From Bin87 sp965204905 (GTDB lineage Bacteria; Chloroflexota; Dehalococcoidia; Lucifugimonadales; UBA3495), in contig OZ242042.1 in the NCBI GenBank assembly GCA_965204905.1, positions 2,170,001-2,234,000 on the forward strand: DNA of 64,000 nucleotides, given 5' to 3'. Numbering within the stretch: the first letter of the stretch is position 1; every line of letters starts with the position of its first letter. Of the stretch, positions 36,630-44,359 are shown one piece after another. The position numbers and the translations under genes are program-made. The notes beneath the pieces are model-generated. The model was not told the DNA's origin. It saw only the letters and a list, made by a program, of their open reading frames with translations, and did no database searches.

Positions 36630-37589
36630 ATGGACTTGACCGTCAACCTGGCTCCCGGACACCCCGGCGGCCTGTTCTTATCGAATCCCGTCATGATCGC
36701 TTCCGGCACTTTCGGATACGATGGTTATGGTCGCGGTTTGGATCCCGATGCGCCTCTCGCATCGTTGGGCGCCGTGTTGCCCAAAACCTTTACCCGACAC
36801 CCCAGAGAGGGTAACCCGGAGCCTCGTTGGTTCCCGTCCTCGTTCCGCGAAGGACTGGCTGCGGGAGAAACCACCCTTCTGAACTCCATCGGTTTGACCA
36901 ACCCAGGCATAGAAGCAGCCATGTCAGACCTGGCACCGCAATGGGACTCAATGGACACCAGCATCGTCATGAGCATGTCGGCAGAGAGCCCCGAGGAATG
37001 GGAGGAGATGGCATCTTTCACCCGGGGCGTGCCTGGATTTTCCGCTATCGAGCTGAACCTCAGTTGCCCCAACGTTGACGATGGCGCAATGTTCAGCCAT
37101 CAACCCCGTTTGACGCAGGCTGCGGTGGCCGGCGTTCGGCGACAAACCAAATTGCCGCTGTGGGCCAAGCTATCCCCGAATGTACCCGACATCACCGAAA
37201 TCGCACACGCCGCCGTGGACGCCGGGGCTGATGCCCTGACCATCTCCAACACGATTCCCGCGCTCCATGTTGATGTTGACTCTGGGCAGACCGTGCTGGG
37301 AACAGGTTACGGAGGGCTTTCAGGGCCGGCTCTGCGCCCTATAGCCATGGCCCTGGTGCATAAGGCGGCGCAGGCCGTCAGCGTTCCGATTATTGGTGTG
37401 GGTGGTGTTATGACTGGCCGCCACGCCGCCGAGTTCCTGATGGCCGGCGCTACTGCCGTCCAGGTGGGCAGCGCCAATCTTACCGATTTGAACGCGCCGT
37501 TCCGAATCCTCTCCGAGTTGGAGGCACTGCTAACCGAATGGGAAATCGCGGACGTGTATGAGATCATCGGCAAGGCGAAATTCCCTTAA
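36630..37589 (+). CDS. pyrD: Dihydroorotate dehydrogenase, class 1B type
   Basis: 319 residues, typical for PyrD class 1B. MIASGTFGYDGYGRGLD, KTFTRHPREGNPEPRW and ELNLSCPNV (with the active-site Cys) are class 1 features, and PIIGVGGVMTGRHAAEFLMAGA is the FMN phosphate site. It oxidises dihydroorotate to orotate in pyrimidine synthesis. The frame opens at 36594 right against the palindrome, but ATG 36630 carries GGTGGAG at 9 nt and gives the usual MDLTVNLAPG start. pyrK, the electron-transfer partner expected for class 1B, is not adjacent. Confidence 0.93.
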   Translation: MDLTVNLAPGHPGGLFLSNPVMIASGTFGYDGYGRGLDPDAPLASLGAVLPKTFTRHPREGNPEPRWFPSSFREGLAAGETTLLNSIGLTNPGIEAAMSDLAPQWDSMDTSIVMSMSAESPEEWEEMASFTRGVPGFSAIELNLSCPNVDDGAMFSHQPRLTQAAVAGVRRQTKLPLWAKLSPNVPDITEIAHAAVDAGADALTISNTIPALHVDVDSGQTVLGTGYGGLSGPALRPIAMALVHKAAQAVSVPIIGVGGVMTGRHAAEFLMAGATAVQVGSANLTDLNAPFRILSELEALLTEWEIADVYEIIGKAKFP

Positions 37590-37601
37590 TTCCGAAATCC
37601 C

Positions 37602-38810
37602 TTACCACGCCGCCCGCAACACCTCTTCCAGTTCCTCGACCGCAGTGATCGGTCGCAGGTTCCGGTGCAGTCCGAAATCAGTCATCGCATCCTCCGCGAG
37701 CAGGGGGATACTGTCTCTCGTTACTCCCACGTCCCGCAGGGCGCTGGGCAACCCTACCGCCTCGAAGAACCCCGACACGGCATTGGCCGCTGCCTCTGCT
37801 GCTTCGAGATCGTCGGCACCAGGTTCTCGCACTCCCAAAGCGTCGGCGACGCGGGCTTGCCCTGCCGGATTATAGGGTCGGTTGAATTCCATTCCCGGTG
37901 CGGTGAGTATCGAGTACGCCGCGCCGTGGCTGCATTCCGGGTATCGCGTGTCGAGGCTGTGAGCCAGCGCGCTCACTATTCCCAACGCCGACCCACCGGC
38001 TCCCGTATCCCAAGCGCGGTTGTACACGAACGACGCTGCGCACAGATTCATCCTGGCATTCCCGTCCGCCGGATTTTTCCGGACGGCCGGCAAGTTTTCC
38101 ACCAGCAGTCCCAGCGCTGCCAGCAGGTCCGCGGTCGCCATCGTGTTCAGCATGGGCGCTTGCAGAGCGCTGATCACTCCGCTGAACAGCGACCCGGATG
38201 CGCTGATACAGAGGTTGGGTGGAGCAGTCAATAATGCTTCAGTATCCCAAATTACGGTCGCGGGACGTGTTTTCGGGTCGAACATCTCCAGCCGGTGCCC
38301 GGTTTCGCCGTCTATGATCGCCGTGCCGGCTCGCGTGGCCGCTGTTGTAGGCGTGGTGAGCACCAGGATGTTCGGCAGTTTTGGCTTCATTAGCCTCGGG
38401 CTGATGGGTGGCTGGCCCGGAGGGTACCTGGTTGCATGGTCTTGCGGAACGCCACCCTCGGCCAGCATGATAATAATCGCTCGCGCCGTAACCACCGCGC
38501 TGCCGCCGCCCACCGCAATGATCAAATCGGCGTCAGCTTCCCTAGCCATTCGCGTGCCTTCCAGCACCGCCGTCTCCGGCGATCCGGTTTGTACGCCATC
38601 AAACACCCCGGCAGGTTCCTGGCCTAAAGCCTCACGCACCCGTTCCAGCAAGTTGGTCCGCCGGGCCACCGACTGACCGCATACCACAAACGGGCGATGC
38701 GCGCCCAAACGGTCCATTTCCCCCCGTAGGTTGGAGATTGTGTTGTCCCCGGCATGTACGCGGACCGGGTAGGCTACGTGCCGGAAAGGGTTCACAGTAA
38801 TTTCAGACAT
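37602..38810 (-). CDS. Iron-containing alcohol dehydrogenase / maleylacetate reductase family
   Basis: 402 residues of the Fe-ADH fold. The N-terminal NAD(P) domain has ADLIIAVGGGSAVVTARAI at about residue 95 and LTTPTTAATRAGTAIID; the C-terminal metal domain has ALAHSLDTRYPECSHGAA, which supplies two metal-binding His. The protein reduces or oxidises short alcohols or maleylacetate-like substrates; which one is not clear. It is divergent from the HEPN-like gene and converges with pyrD with a 12-nt gap. A GGAG-like site precedes the start. Confidence 0.9.
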   Translation of the reverse strand: MSEITVNPFRHVAYPVRVHAGDNTISNLRGEMDRLGAHRPFVVCGQSVARRTNLLERVREALGQEPAGVFDGVQTGSPETAVLEGTRMAREADADLIIAVGGGSAVVTARAIIIMLAEGGVPQDHATRYPPGQPPISPRLMKPKLPNILVLTTPTTAATRAGTAIIDGETGHRLEMFDPKTRPATVIWDTEALLTAPPNLCISASGSLFSGVISALQAPMLNTMATADLLAALGLLVENLPAVRKNPADGNARMNLCAASFVYNRAWDTGAGGSALGIVSALAHSLDTRYPECSHGAAYSILTAPGMEFNRPYNPAGQARVADALGVREPGADDLEAAEAAANAVSGFFEAVGLPSALRDVGVTRDSIPLLAEDAMTDFGLHRNLRPITAVEELEEVLRAAW

Positions 38811-38868
38811 TAGGGCTCCGTCTCAAAGGAGAGTTAATTCTTCTGGCCGCAGTGTATCTGGCCGGCCG

Positions 38869-38877
38869 TGCTAAAAT
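38869..38877 (+). promoter_or_regulatory. Extended -10 element; near-leaderless start
   Basis: TGCTAAAAT ends only 9 nt before the ATG at 38887. The predicted start of transcription falls at or within 3-4 nt of the ATG, and no ribosome site fits, so the mRNA is probably leaderless. Confidence 0.55.
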
Positions 38878-38886
38878 CAAAGTGCT

Positions 38887-39351
38887 ATGACTTCCCGCTG
38901 TTCCACCGCCACGTCTTCTCTGGAAACCCGCCTGGCCCGCTACCGCAGCCAGGCTGTGCGGTTGCTGGATTCGGCCCAAACTGCCATGACTCGTGGCCAG
39001 TGGAACCAATCCGAGGAACTGCTGTGGGGCAGCCTGGTTGCCGCGGCGCGCGGCGTGGCCCTGTGGCACGGCGAGCCGGCGGCCGATTCCGACGACGCCT
39101 TGCGGGACTTTGTGCGTCGGCTCGGGGAACAGGAAAGAGACCGTTACATCCGCGATGCTTTCGACCACCTTTCCGCCCTTGCCGACGCCGCAGAACGGGT
39201 CCGCGAACGCCGCAGCCGGGTGGACTACCTTTTCCTGGCGATGGACGACGTAACCGAGGCTGTGGAGCGCCTGGTAACACGCATTCCCGGCGGCGACGCG
39301 CCCATTCCGTCCGCTGACCCCGACGGCAGTATCGCCGATTTCGGCAGGTAA
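38887..39351 (+). CDS. Small helical protein, HEPN/PaREP1-like
   Basis: 154 residues, almost entirely helical by composition. The segment LLDSAQTAMTRGQWNQSEEL followed by LWGSLVAAARGVALWHG resembles the HEPN-type domain of PaREP1-like families (small-residue helix, then charged and W/G positions). The RxxxxH nuclease motif of HEPN toxins is not evident, so ribonuclease activity is not supported. The stop is 6 nt upstream of the mtaB-like gene, which suggests co-transcription. The assignment to HEPN is tentative. Confidence 0.5.
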   Translation: MTSRCSTATSSLETRLARYRSQAVRLLDSAQTAMTRGQWNQSEELLWGSLVAAARGVALWHGEPAADSDDALRDFVRRLGEQERDRYIRDAFDHLSALADAAERVRERRSRVDYLFLAMDDVTEAVERLVTRIPGGDAPIPSADPDGSIADFGR

Positions 39352-39357
39352 GCTATT

Positions 39358-40668
39358 ATGCCCGGAACCGTTGCTATTGAAACGCACGGATGCAAGCTGA
39401 ATCAAGCGGACAGCGCCGTGCTGGCTCGTCAGTTCAACCGGGCCGGATACCAGTTAGTGGACTCCAAAGTCGATGCCGACATCATCGTAGTCAACACCTG
39501 CACCGTTACCTCCACTGCGGACTCCAAAGCCCGGCAGGCCCTTCGCGCCGCTCGCCGAGCCAACCCGGAGGCAATCGTGGTCGCTGCCGGATGTTATCCC
39601 CAGCGCGCCGCCGATGAACTCCGCCGAATGCCGGAAGTGACCCTAGTCGTTGGCAATTCGGAAAAGCCGGAACTGGCTCAATTGGCAATCGATGAACTGA
39701 CACGGCGCAACGGCAGGCACTCACCCTCACCCCTGCCCTCTCCCATCAAGGGAGAGGGAGCGAGCGCCGGTATCCTGCGCAGGAGCCGGGCGATGGCAAA
39801 AATCCAAGAGGGTTGCGATCAGGTTTGCGCTTACTGCATCGTGCCCAAGGTGCGTGGCCGCGAGCGCAGCATTCCGCCGGATGAACTCGTGTCAAACGTG
39901 CGCCAACACGTAGCTGCCGGGTTCAAAGAAGTCGCATTGACCGGGACCCAACTTGGCACCTACGGATTCGATCTGGACGGGACTAACTTGGTCCGGCTGA
40001 TTGCCGGTATCCTGGAGAACACGGCGCTCCCGAGGCTCAGGGTATCCTCACTCCAGGCTCACGAAATATGTCCTGAGCTGTTGGAGTTGTGGCGAGAGCC
40101 TCGGCTGTGCCCGCATTTCCACGTTCCCTTGCAGAGCGGCTGCGACACGACTCTGAAAGCCATGCGCCGCCGGTACGACACCGCGACTTTTCGCCGTGCC
40201 GTTGAATTGATCCGCGAAAACGTCCCCAACGTCAGCATCACCACCGATGTCATCGTGGGATTTCCGGGTGAGGACGCCCATGCTCATGCTGAGAGTTTGG
40301 CCTTCGCATCGGAAATGCGCTTTGCCGACATCCACGTATTCCCGTACTCGCCCCGCCCCGGGACCAGCGCGCACCATTTCGCAAACCAAATGCAGCCCGA
40401 TGAAAAGCGCCGCCGCGCAACCGAAATGAACTCGATGGCCTCGGAAGCGTTTTGCAGATACCGAAACCGTATCCTAGGCCAGTCGCGCCCCGTGCTGTGG
40501 GAAACCGCGCATTACGAATCCGAACATGGCGCGATGCGTTGGAGCGGGCTTACGGATAATTACGTAAGGGTAAATGCCATTACCACCAGCGACCTGGACA
40601 ACCTTATTACCGACGCTCGGCTGATGAGGCTCGAAGGCAAGTACGTGCTGGCAAAGGCCCCGGACTAA
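39358..40668 (+). CDS. mtaB: MtaB-type tRNA methylthiotransferase (radical SAM)
   Basis: 436 residues. The N-terminal UPF0004 domain supplies three cluster Cys (ETHGCKLNQADS, VNTCTVT, AAGCYPQ). The radical-SAM motif is CDQVCAYCIVPKVRGRERS, followed by ALTGTQLGTYG and PHFHVPLQSGCDTTLKAMRR. A C-terminal TRAM-like region is present. The MtaB branch adds a methylthio group to t6A37 in tRNA, which fits the presence of tsaE and tsaB. Residues 122-134 (SPSPLPSPIKGEGA) are the translation of an inserted palindromic repeat lying between the two domains; the frame is intact. Confidence 0.9.
   Translation: MPGTVAIETHGCKLNQADSAVLARQFNRAGYQLVDSKVDADIIVVNTCTVTSTADSKARQALRAARRANPEAIVVAAGCYPQRAADELRRMPEVTLVVGNSEKPELAQLAIDELTRRNGRHSPSPLPSPIKGEGASAGILRRSRAMAKIQEGCDQVCAYCIVPKVRGRERSIPPDELVSNVRQHVAAGFKEVALTGTQLGTYGFDLDGTNLVRLIAGILENTALPRLRVSSLQAHEICPELLELWREPRLCPHFHVPLQSGCDTTLKAMRRRYDTATFRRAVELIRENVPNVSITTDVIVGFPGEDAHAHAESLAFASEMRFADIHVFPYSPRPGTSAHHFANQMQPDEKRRRATEMNSMASEAFCRYRNRILGQSRPVLWETAHYESEHGAMRWSGLTDNYVRVNAITTSDLDNLITDARLMRLEGKYVLAKAPD
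39724..39759. repeat. Palindromic repeat, copy 2, inside mtaB
   Basis: 36 nt, 32 identical to 11506-11541, with the same 9-bp stem (39736-39744 and 39750-39758). It is a whole number of codons (12) and preserves the reading frame in an interdomain linker. Confidence 0.85.
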
Positions 40669-41501
40669 AGCTCCACCGGGCGAAGGTATGCCATATCGTT
40701 GTCCTTGCCTCGCTGTAGGTACCCGGCCCTGGTTTCGTTCCCGTGGGCAAACACCATCAGCCAACCACGCTTCTCGGCGTCCGAAAGGATGTCGTGTTTC
40801 TGCTCCATCGTCCTTTCCGGCTCGTAGTCAAAGGAGGACAACACCGTCGGCCACAGGTGGTGAGGAGTCGGCACCAGATCGCCGAGATAGACGATCCGTT
40901 CCCCGCCATGGCTGAATACGACAATCTGGTGGCCTTTGGAATGGCCGTCAGTGACTACCACATTCAATCCAGAGAATAGCTCGCAATCGCCGTCCAATAA
41001 CTCCAATTGGCCTCGTTCGGCGATGGGGGCAAAGTCATCTACGCGGAATACGTCAGCTTGACGCACGGAGGGTTTCTGGGCATCTTCCCAAGCGGCGCGC
41101 TGTACGTAGTACGTCGCCTTGGGGAACGATGGTACCATGTCGCCGACTCGGTCCATGCGAGTTGCCCCGCCGGCATGACCGAAATGGAGGTGCGAAAGCA
41201 CGACGCCGTCGATATCCCGGGGTCCCAGCCCCAGCGTTTTCAAACTGCGCATCAGCCGGCTGGGGACCAGTCCGTACATCTCTTTATCGCGAAGATTGTC
41301 CTTCGGGCCAACGCCGGTATCCACCAGTATGTTGCGCCCGTCGCATTGCAACAACAGGCAGTTCAGACCCATCGTCAACCGGTTTTTTCGGTCGGTCGTA
41401 ACCAGGTTCTCCCACATCATCTTGGGGATGCGGCCGAAGACCGCTCCACAGTCCACTTTGAATACCCCGTCGCTGATTACGGTCACACCGGTTGATAGCA
41501 T
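40665..41501 (-). CDS. Metallo-beta-lactamase-fold hydrolase with altered metal motif
   Basis: 278 residues from ATG 41501, which has a strong GGGGAGGAAG site; the open frame to 41567 adds nothing conserved. The fold is clear: ILVDTGVGP at about 58, the metal motif SHLHFGHAGG at 103-112, DGHSKGHQIV and YLGDLVPT further on, and a final His (FAHGNE). The usual HxHxDH has Gly108 in place of Asp, so the second zinc site should be weakened. Relatives include lactonases and alkyl-sulfatase-like enzymes; the substrate is unknown. Its stop overlaps the end of mtaB by 4 nt on the other strand. Confidence 0.85.
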   Translation of the reverse strand: MLSTGVTVISDGVFKVDCGAVFGRIPKMMWENLVTTDRKNRLTMGLNCLLLQCDGRNILVDTGVGPKDNLRDKEMYGLVPSRLMRSLKTLGLGPRDIDGVVLSHLHFGHAGGATRMDRVGDMVPSFPKATYYVQRAAWEDAQKPSVRQADVFRVDDFAPIAERGQLELLDGDCELFSGLNVVVTDGHSKGHQIVVFSHGGERIVYLGDLVPTPHHLWPTVLSSFDYEPERTMEQKHDILSDAEKRGWLMVFAHGNETRAGYLQRGKDNDMAYLRPVEL

Positions 41502-41837
41502 AGCGCTTCCTCCCCTAATGATTCTCCAGGCCAGATTATCCAGCCCCGGTTCACCACAGCCCTCCACTTCTTATCGTCAGAACGTCCTGTATCGGAACGC
41601 CTTGGCGCTAACTGTTCTCCGAGCAGCGCCCAAAGCCAAGGTTGTGAATTGGCCAATCCATATGCGGCCCGCCTATACTGTACAGCCCCCTATTCAACGG
41701 CAGTCAATAGTAAAATCGTCGTTTTTACGGAAAATTCATAAATTTTCACCAATGTTCACAATCCCAATCTGAGGGCTGCAATCCGTTGCCCGGCAACAGC
41801 CAGGCACGCAATCCCGGAAGAACCCGGCAATAAGAAG
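41502..41837. other. 336-nt divergent intergenic region
   Basis: No gene seen. It separates the MBL-fold gene (-) from the K+ channel gene (+). It becomes AT-rich near 41700-41750 and holds an inverted repeat GAAAATT-CATA-AATTTTC (41730-41747), a possible operator, and a small palindrome GTTGCCCGGCAAC (41785-41797) close to the channel start. No convincing -35/-10 pair was found. Confidence 0.5.
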
Positions 41838-42797
41838 ATGACTGACGCCGAATCCCTTGAGTCCCCTAGCCAGACGCGATTCCGTCGCAGGCTATACCTT
41901 TTGCTGGAGCCTTCGGCGTCGGCCGCGGAGCGCCGAGTGCTAAGGCTGGGAAGAGTGAATCCGGCCTTTCTGGTGGAGGCTCTGCTCGTTTCGATCATAA
42001 TCATCAATTCGGTGGCTCTAGTTCTGTGGACCGTTCCCGATTTGGCGGTGTCCTACGGAGTTTGGTTCCACCTCATCGAATACTGTACCGTTTGCATTTT
42101 TTTGACGGAGTACGCACTCAGGTTCTGGTCGGCACCGGAGTCTGCGCCCAATCCTGAAACGGCCGGCTGGGGGAGACGCTGGCGTTACCTTGTGTCATCC
42201 CATGCCTTGGTAGATGCCGCCGCCTTGCTTCCCTCGGGTATCGGCGTGATTCTCCTGCTGCTGGGGAGCGACGGTCCTAGCCTATCTTTTCTGCTTACCG
42301 TTCGTCTGCTGACGCGCACTGCCAAACTGGCCCGCTATTTCCCCGCCGCGCGCCGGCTGGTAATCGCGGTGCGTCAGAAGGGAGGGCAGTTGCTTACCAC
42401 CGTAGTCGCCTTGCTAGTAGCGCTGGTGATGGCGGCTACTTTGATGTACTTTGCCGAAACGGAGGCGCAGCCTGAGGTCTTCTCCAGCATACCGGCGTCA
42501 ATGTGGTGGAGCGTTGTGACCCTGACCACGGTTGGCTACGGCGACACCGTTCCCATCACCCCGATTGGCCGCGTTTTGGCTGCCGTCATCGCAGTGCTAG
42601 GCATCGGTCTTTTTGCCATGCCTGCCGGCATCATCAGCGCCGGGTTGCTGGAAGTCAGCGCCGCCGAGGCAGCGGACAGCAAAGAACCGGCTACTCCTAC
42701 GCCAGATACAGCCGCTCCATCGGACGATGGCCTTTGCCCGCACTGCCGCCAGCCGATGCCCCCGGGAACCGGGCACGGGCAATCCCACCCCGGTTAG
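41838..42797 (+). CDS. Voltage-gated potassium channel
   Basis: 319 residues. Hydrophobic S1-S4 segments occupy about 45-170; the S4-like helix FLLTVRLLTRTAKLARYF carries regularly spaced Arg/Lys. S5 is LLTTVVALLVALVMAATLMY, then the pore helix and the K+ selectivity filter TVGYGD at 231-236, then S6 (VLAAVIAVLGIGLFAMPAGI). The short cytosolic tail ends with CPHCRQPMPPG, half a zinc knuckle. There is no RCK or cyclic-nucleotide domain. It probably assembles as a homotetramer in the membrane. Its stop codon overlaps the gltX stop on the other strand. Confidence 0.93.
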   Translation: MTDAESLESPSQTRFRRRLYLLLEPSASAAERRVLRLGRVNPAFLVEALLVSIIIINSVALVLWTVPDLAVSYGVWFHLIEYCTVCIFLTEYALRFWSAPESAPNPETAGWGRRWRYLVSSHALVDAAALLPSGIGVILLLLGSDGPSLSFLLTVRLLTRTAKLARYFPAARRLVIAVRQKGGQLLTTVVALLVALVMAATLMYFAETEAQPEVFSSIPASMWWSVVTLTTVGYGDTVPITPIGRVLAAVIAVLGIGLFAMPAGIISAGLLEVSAAEAADSKEPATPTPDTAAPSDDGLCPHCRQPMPPGTGHGQSHPG

Positions 42798-44266
42798 ACG
42801 TCGGATAGCTTCTCGACTGCCGCCGCGAGTCGTTTGATGACCCGGTCCGGTCCCATCACTTCCATCATCTCGAATAGCGGCGGGGTCGCGGTGCGTCCGG
42901 TGATGGCGGAGCGAAGAGCGCCGAAAAATTGACGGCCCGACAACTCCAGGTCCTTCCCGGTTGCCCGCAACAGGGATTCCAGGTTTTCATGGTGGAAATC
43001 AGCCGCGGCAACCTCGGATAGGTCGGCCTCAGCGCGTCGCAGCGCGGCTAGCGTGCCGGGAACGTCCATTCCTCGCTGCACGACGCTTTCGGCATCGTAT
43101 TCAAGCGTATCCTCGAAGAAGTACGAAAGCATATCGGGAGCGTCGGCCAGCGTCTTTAATCGTTCCTGCACCAGCGGCACGATGCGCAGCAGGTACTGCC
43201 AGTCGATTGGAAGCAGGTAGTCGGGATAGGCGCGCTCCAAAAATGGCAATACTCGGTCGGCCAAGTCGCCCGTATCCGCCTGGCGAATGTACACGCCGTT
43301 CATCCATTGCAGCTTATCCAGGTCAAAGATGGCCGCCGGCTTGCCCACTCGTTCCAGCGTGAAATTGTCCCTGATGGTATCAACGCTCATGACTTCCGTT
43401 TCGCCATCCAGCGACCAGCCGAGCAGCGCCATGAAGTTGATCAGCGCCTCCGGCAGAAACCCGTCGTCCCGGTATTCCATCAGCGAGGTCGCGCCGTGGC
43501 GTTTCGACAGCTTGGCCCGGTCCGAACCCAGGATCATGGGCAGATGGCCAAACTGCGGCATCGGGAGCTCGAGCGCCCGGTACAACTGCACGTGGCGGGG
43601 CGTGCTAGGCAGCCATTCCTCGGCCCTCAGCACATGGCTGATATCCATGGCGTGATCATCCACCACCACCGCCATGTGATAGGTGGGAAAACCGTCCGTC
43701 TTGACCAGCACAAAGTCGTCGGTCAGATCGTTCTGCCATTCCACGTGGCCGCGAATGGTGTCCTCCACAGACGTAACGCCGGATTGCGGCATGGCAAACC
43801 GCACCACGGACGGCAGTCCGGCGGTTTCGTTGGCTTCACTTTCTTCGCCGGAGAGATTGCGGCAATGACTGTCGTACCCCTGCCGCTGCTTGTTGCGAGC
43901 CTGTTCTTTGCGCAGTTCGGCCACGCGCTCAGGCGAGCAATAGCAGCGGTAAGCGTTTCCTGAGGCCAGCAATCTATCGGCGGCGGCGTTGTAACGTTCC
44001 AACCGCTCGGATTGAAAGTATGGCCCGTAGGGGCCGCCCACGCGGGGGCCTTCATCCCAATCGATGCCCAGCCATTCCAAGCCGTCGAGGATGTGGTCCA
44101 CCGCACCCTCGGTGATGCGGCCCTGGTCGGTGTCCTCCACGCGCACGACGAACTGACCGCCGTGCCGGCGAGCGAACAGCCAGTTGAACATCGCGGTGCG
44201 AATGTTGCCGATGTGCGGGTTGCCGGTAGGACTGGGCGCGTAGCGAACGCGGACGGTGTCGGGCAT
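42794..44266 (-). CDS. gltX: Glutamyl-tRNA synthetase
   Basis: 490 residues, the bacterial class I GluRS length. The ATP-binding motifs are HIGN (in PSPTGNPHIGNIRTAMFNW) and KLSKRHG, with RVEDTDQGR and PSTPRHVQLYRAL typical of GluRS. The anticodon-binding region is C-terminal. ATG 44266 is preceded by GAGGAGG; six further codons upstream are open. It is 93 nt downstream of glnS on the same strand, an unusual pairing of the two charging enzymes. Confidence 0.96.
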   Translation of the reverse strand: MPDTVRVRYAPSPTGNPHIGNIRTAMFNWLFARRHGGQFVVRVEDTDQGRITEGAVDHILDGLEWLGIDWDEGPRVGGPYGPYFQSERLERYNAAADRLLASGNAYRCYCSPERVAELRKEQARNKQRQGYDSHCRNLSGEESEANETAGLPSVVRFAMPQSGVTSVEDTIRGHVEWQNDLTDDFVLVKTDGFPTYHMAVVVDDHAMDISHVLRAEEWLPSTPRHVQLYRALELPMPQFGHLPMILGSDRAKLSKRHGATSLMEYRDDGFLPEALINFMALLGWSLDGETEVMSVDTIRDNFTLERVGKPAAIFDLDKLQWMNGVYIRQADTGDLADRVLPFLERAYPDYLLPIDWQYLLRIVPLVQERLKTLADAPDMLSYFFEDTLEYDAESVVQRGMDVPGTLAALRRAEADLSEVAAADFHHENLESLLRATGKDLELSGRQFFGALRSAITGRTATPPLFEMMEVMGPDRVIKRLAAAVEKLSDV

Positions 44267-44359
44267 GGTGGATGGCCTCCTCAAGCCACGATTCCGGACA
44301 ATCAGCAGCGTGCCGTAAATCGCGGGGTCATCAACGCTTTTGGATAGTATCTACTTCAA

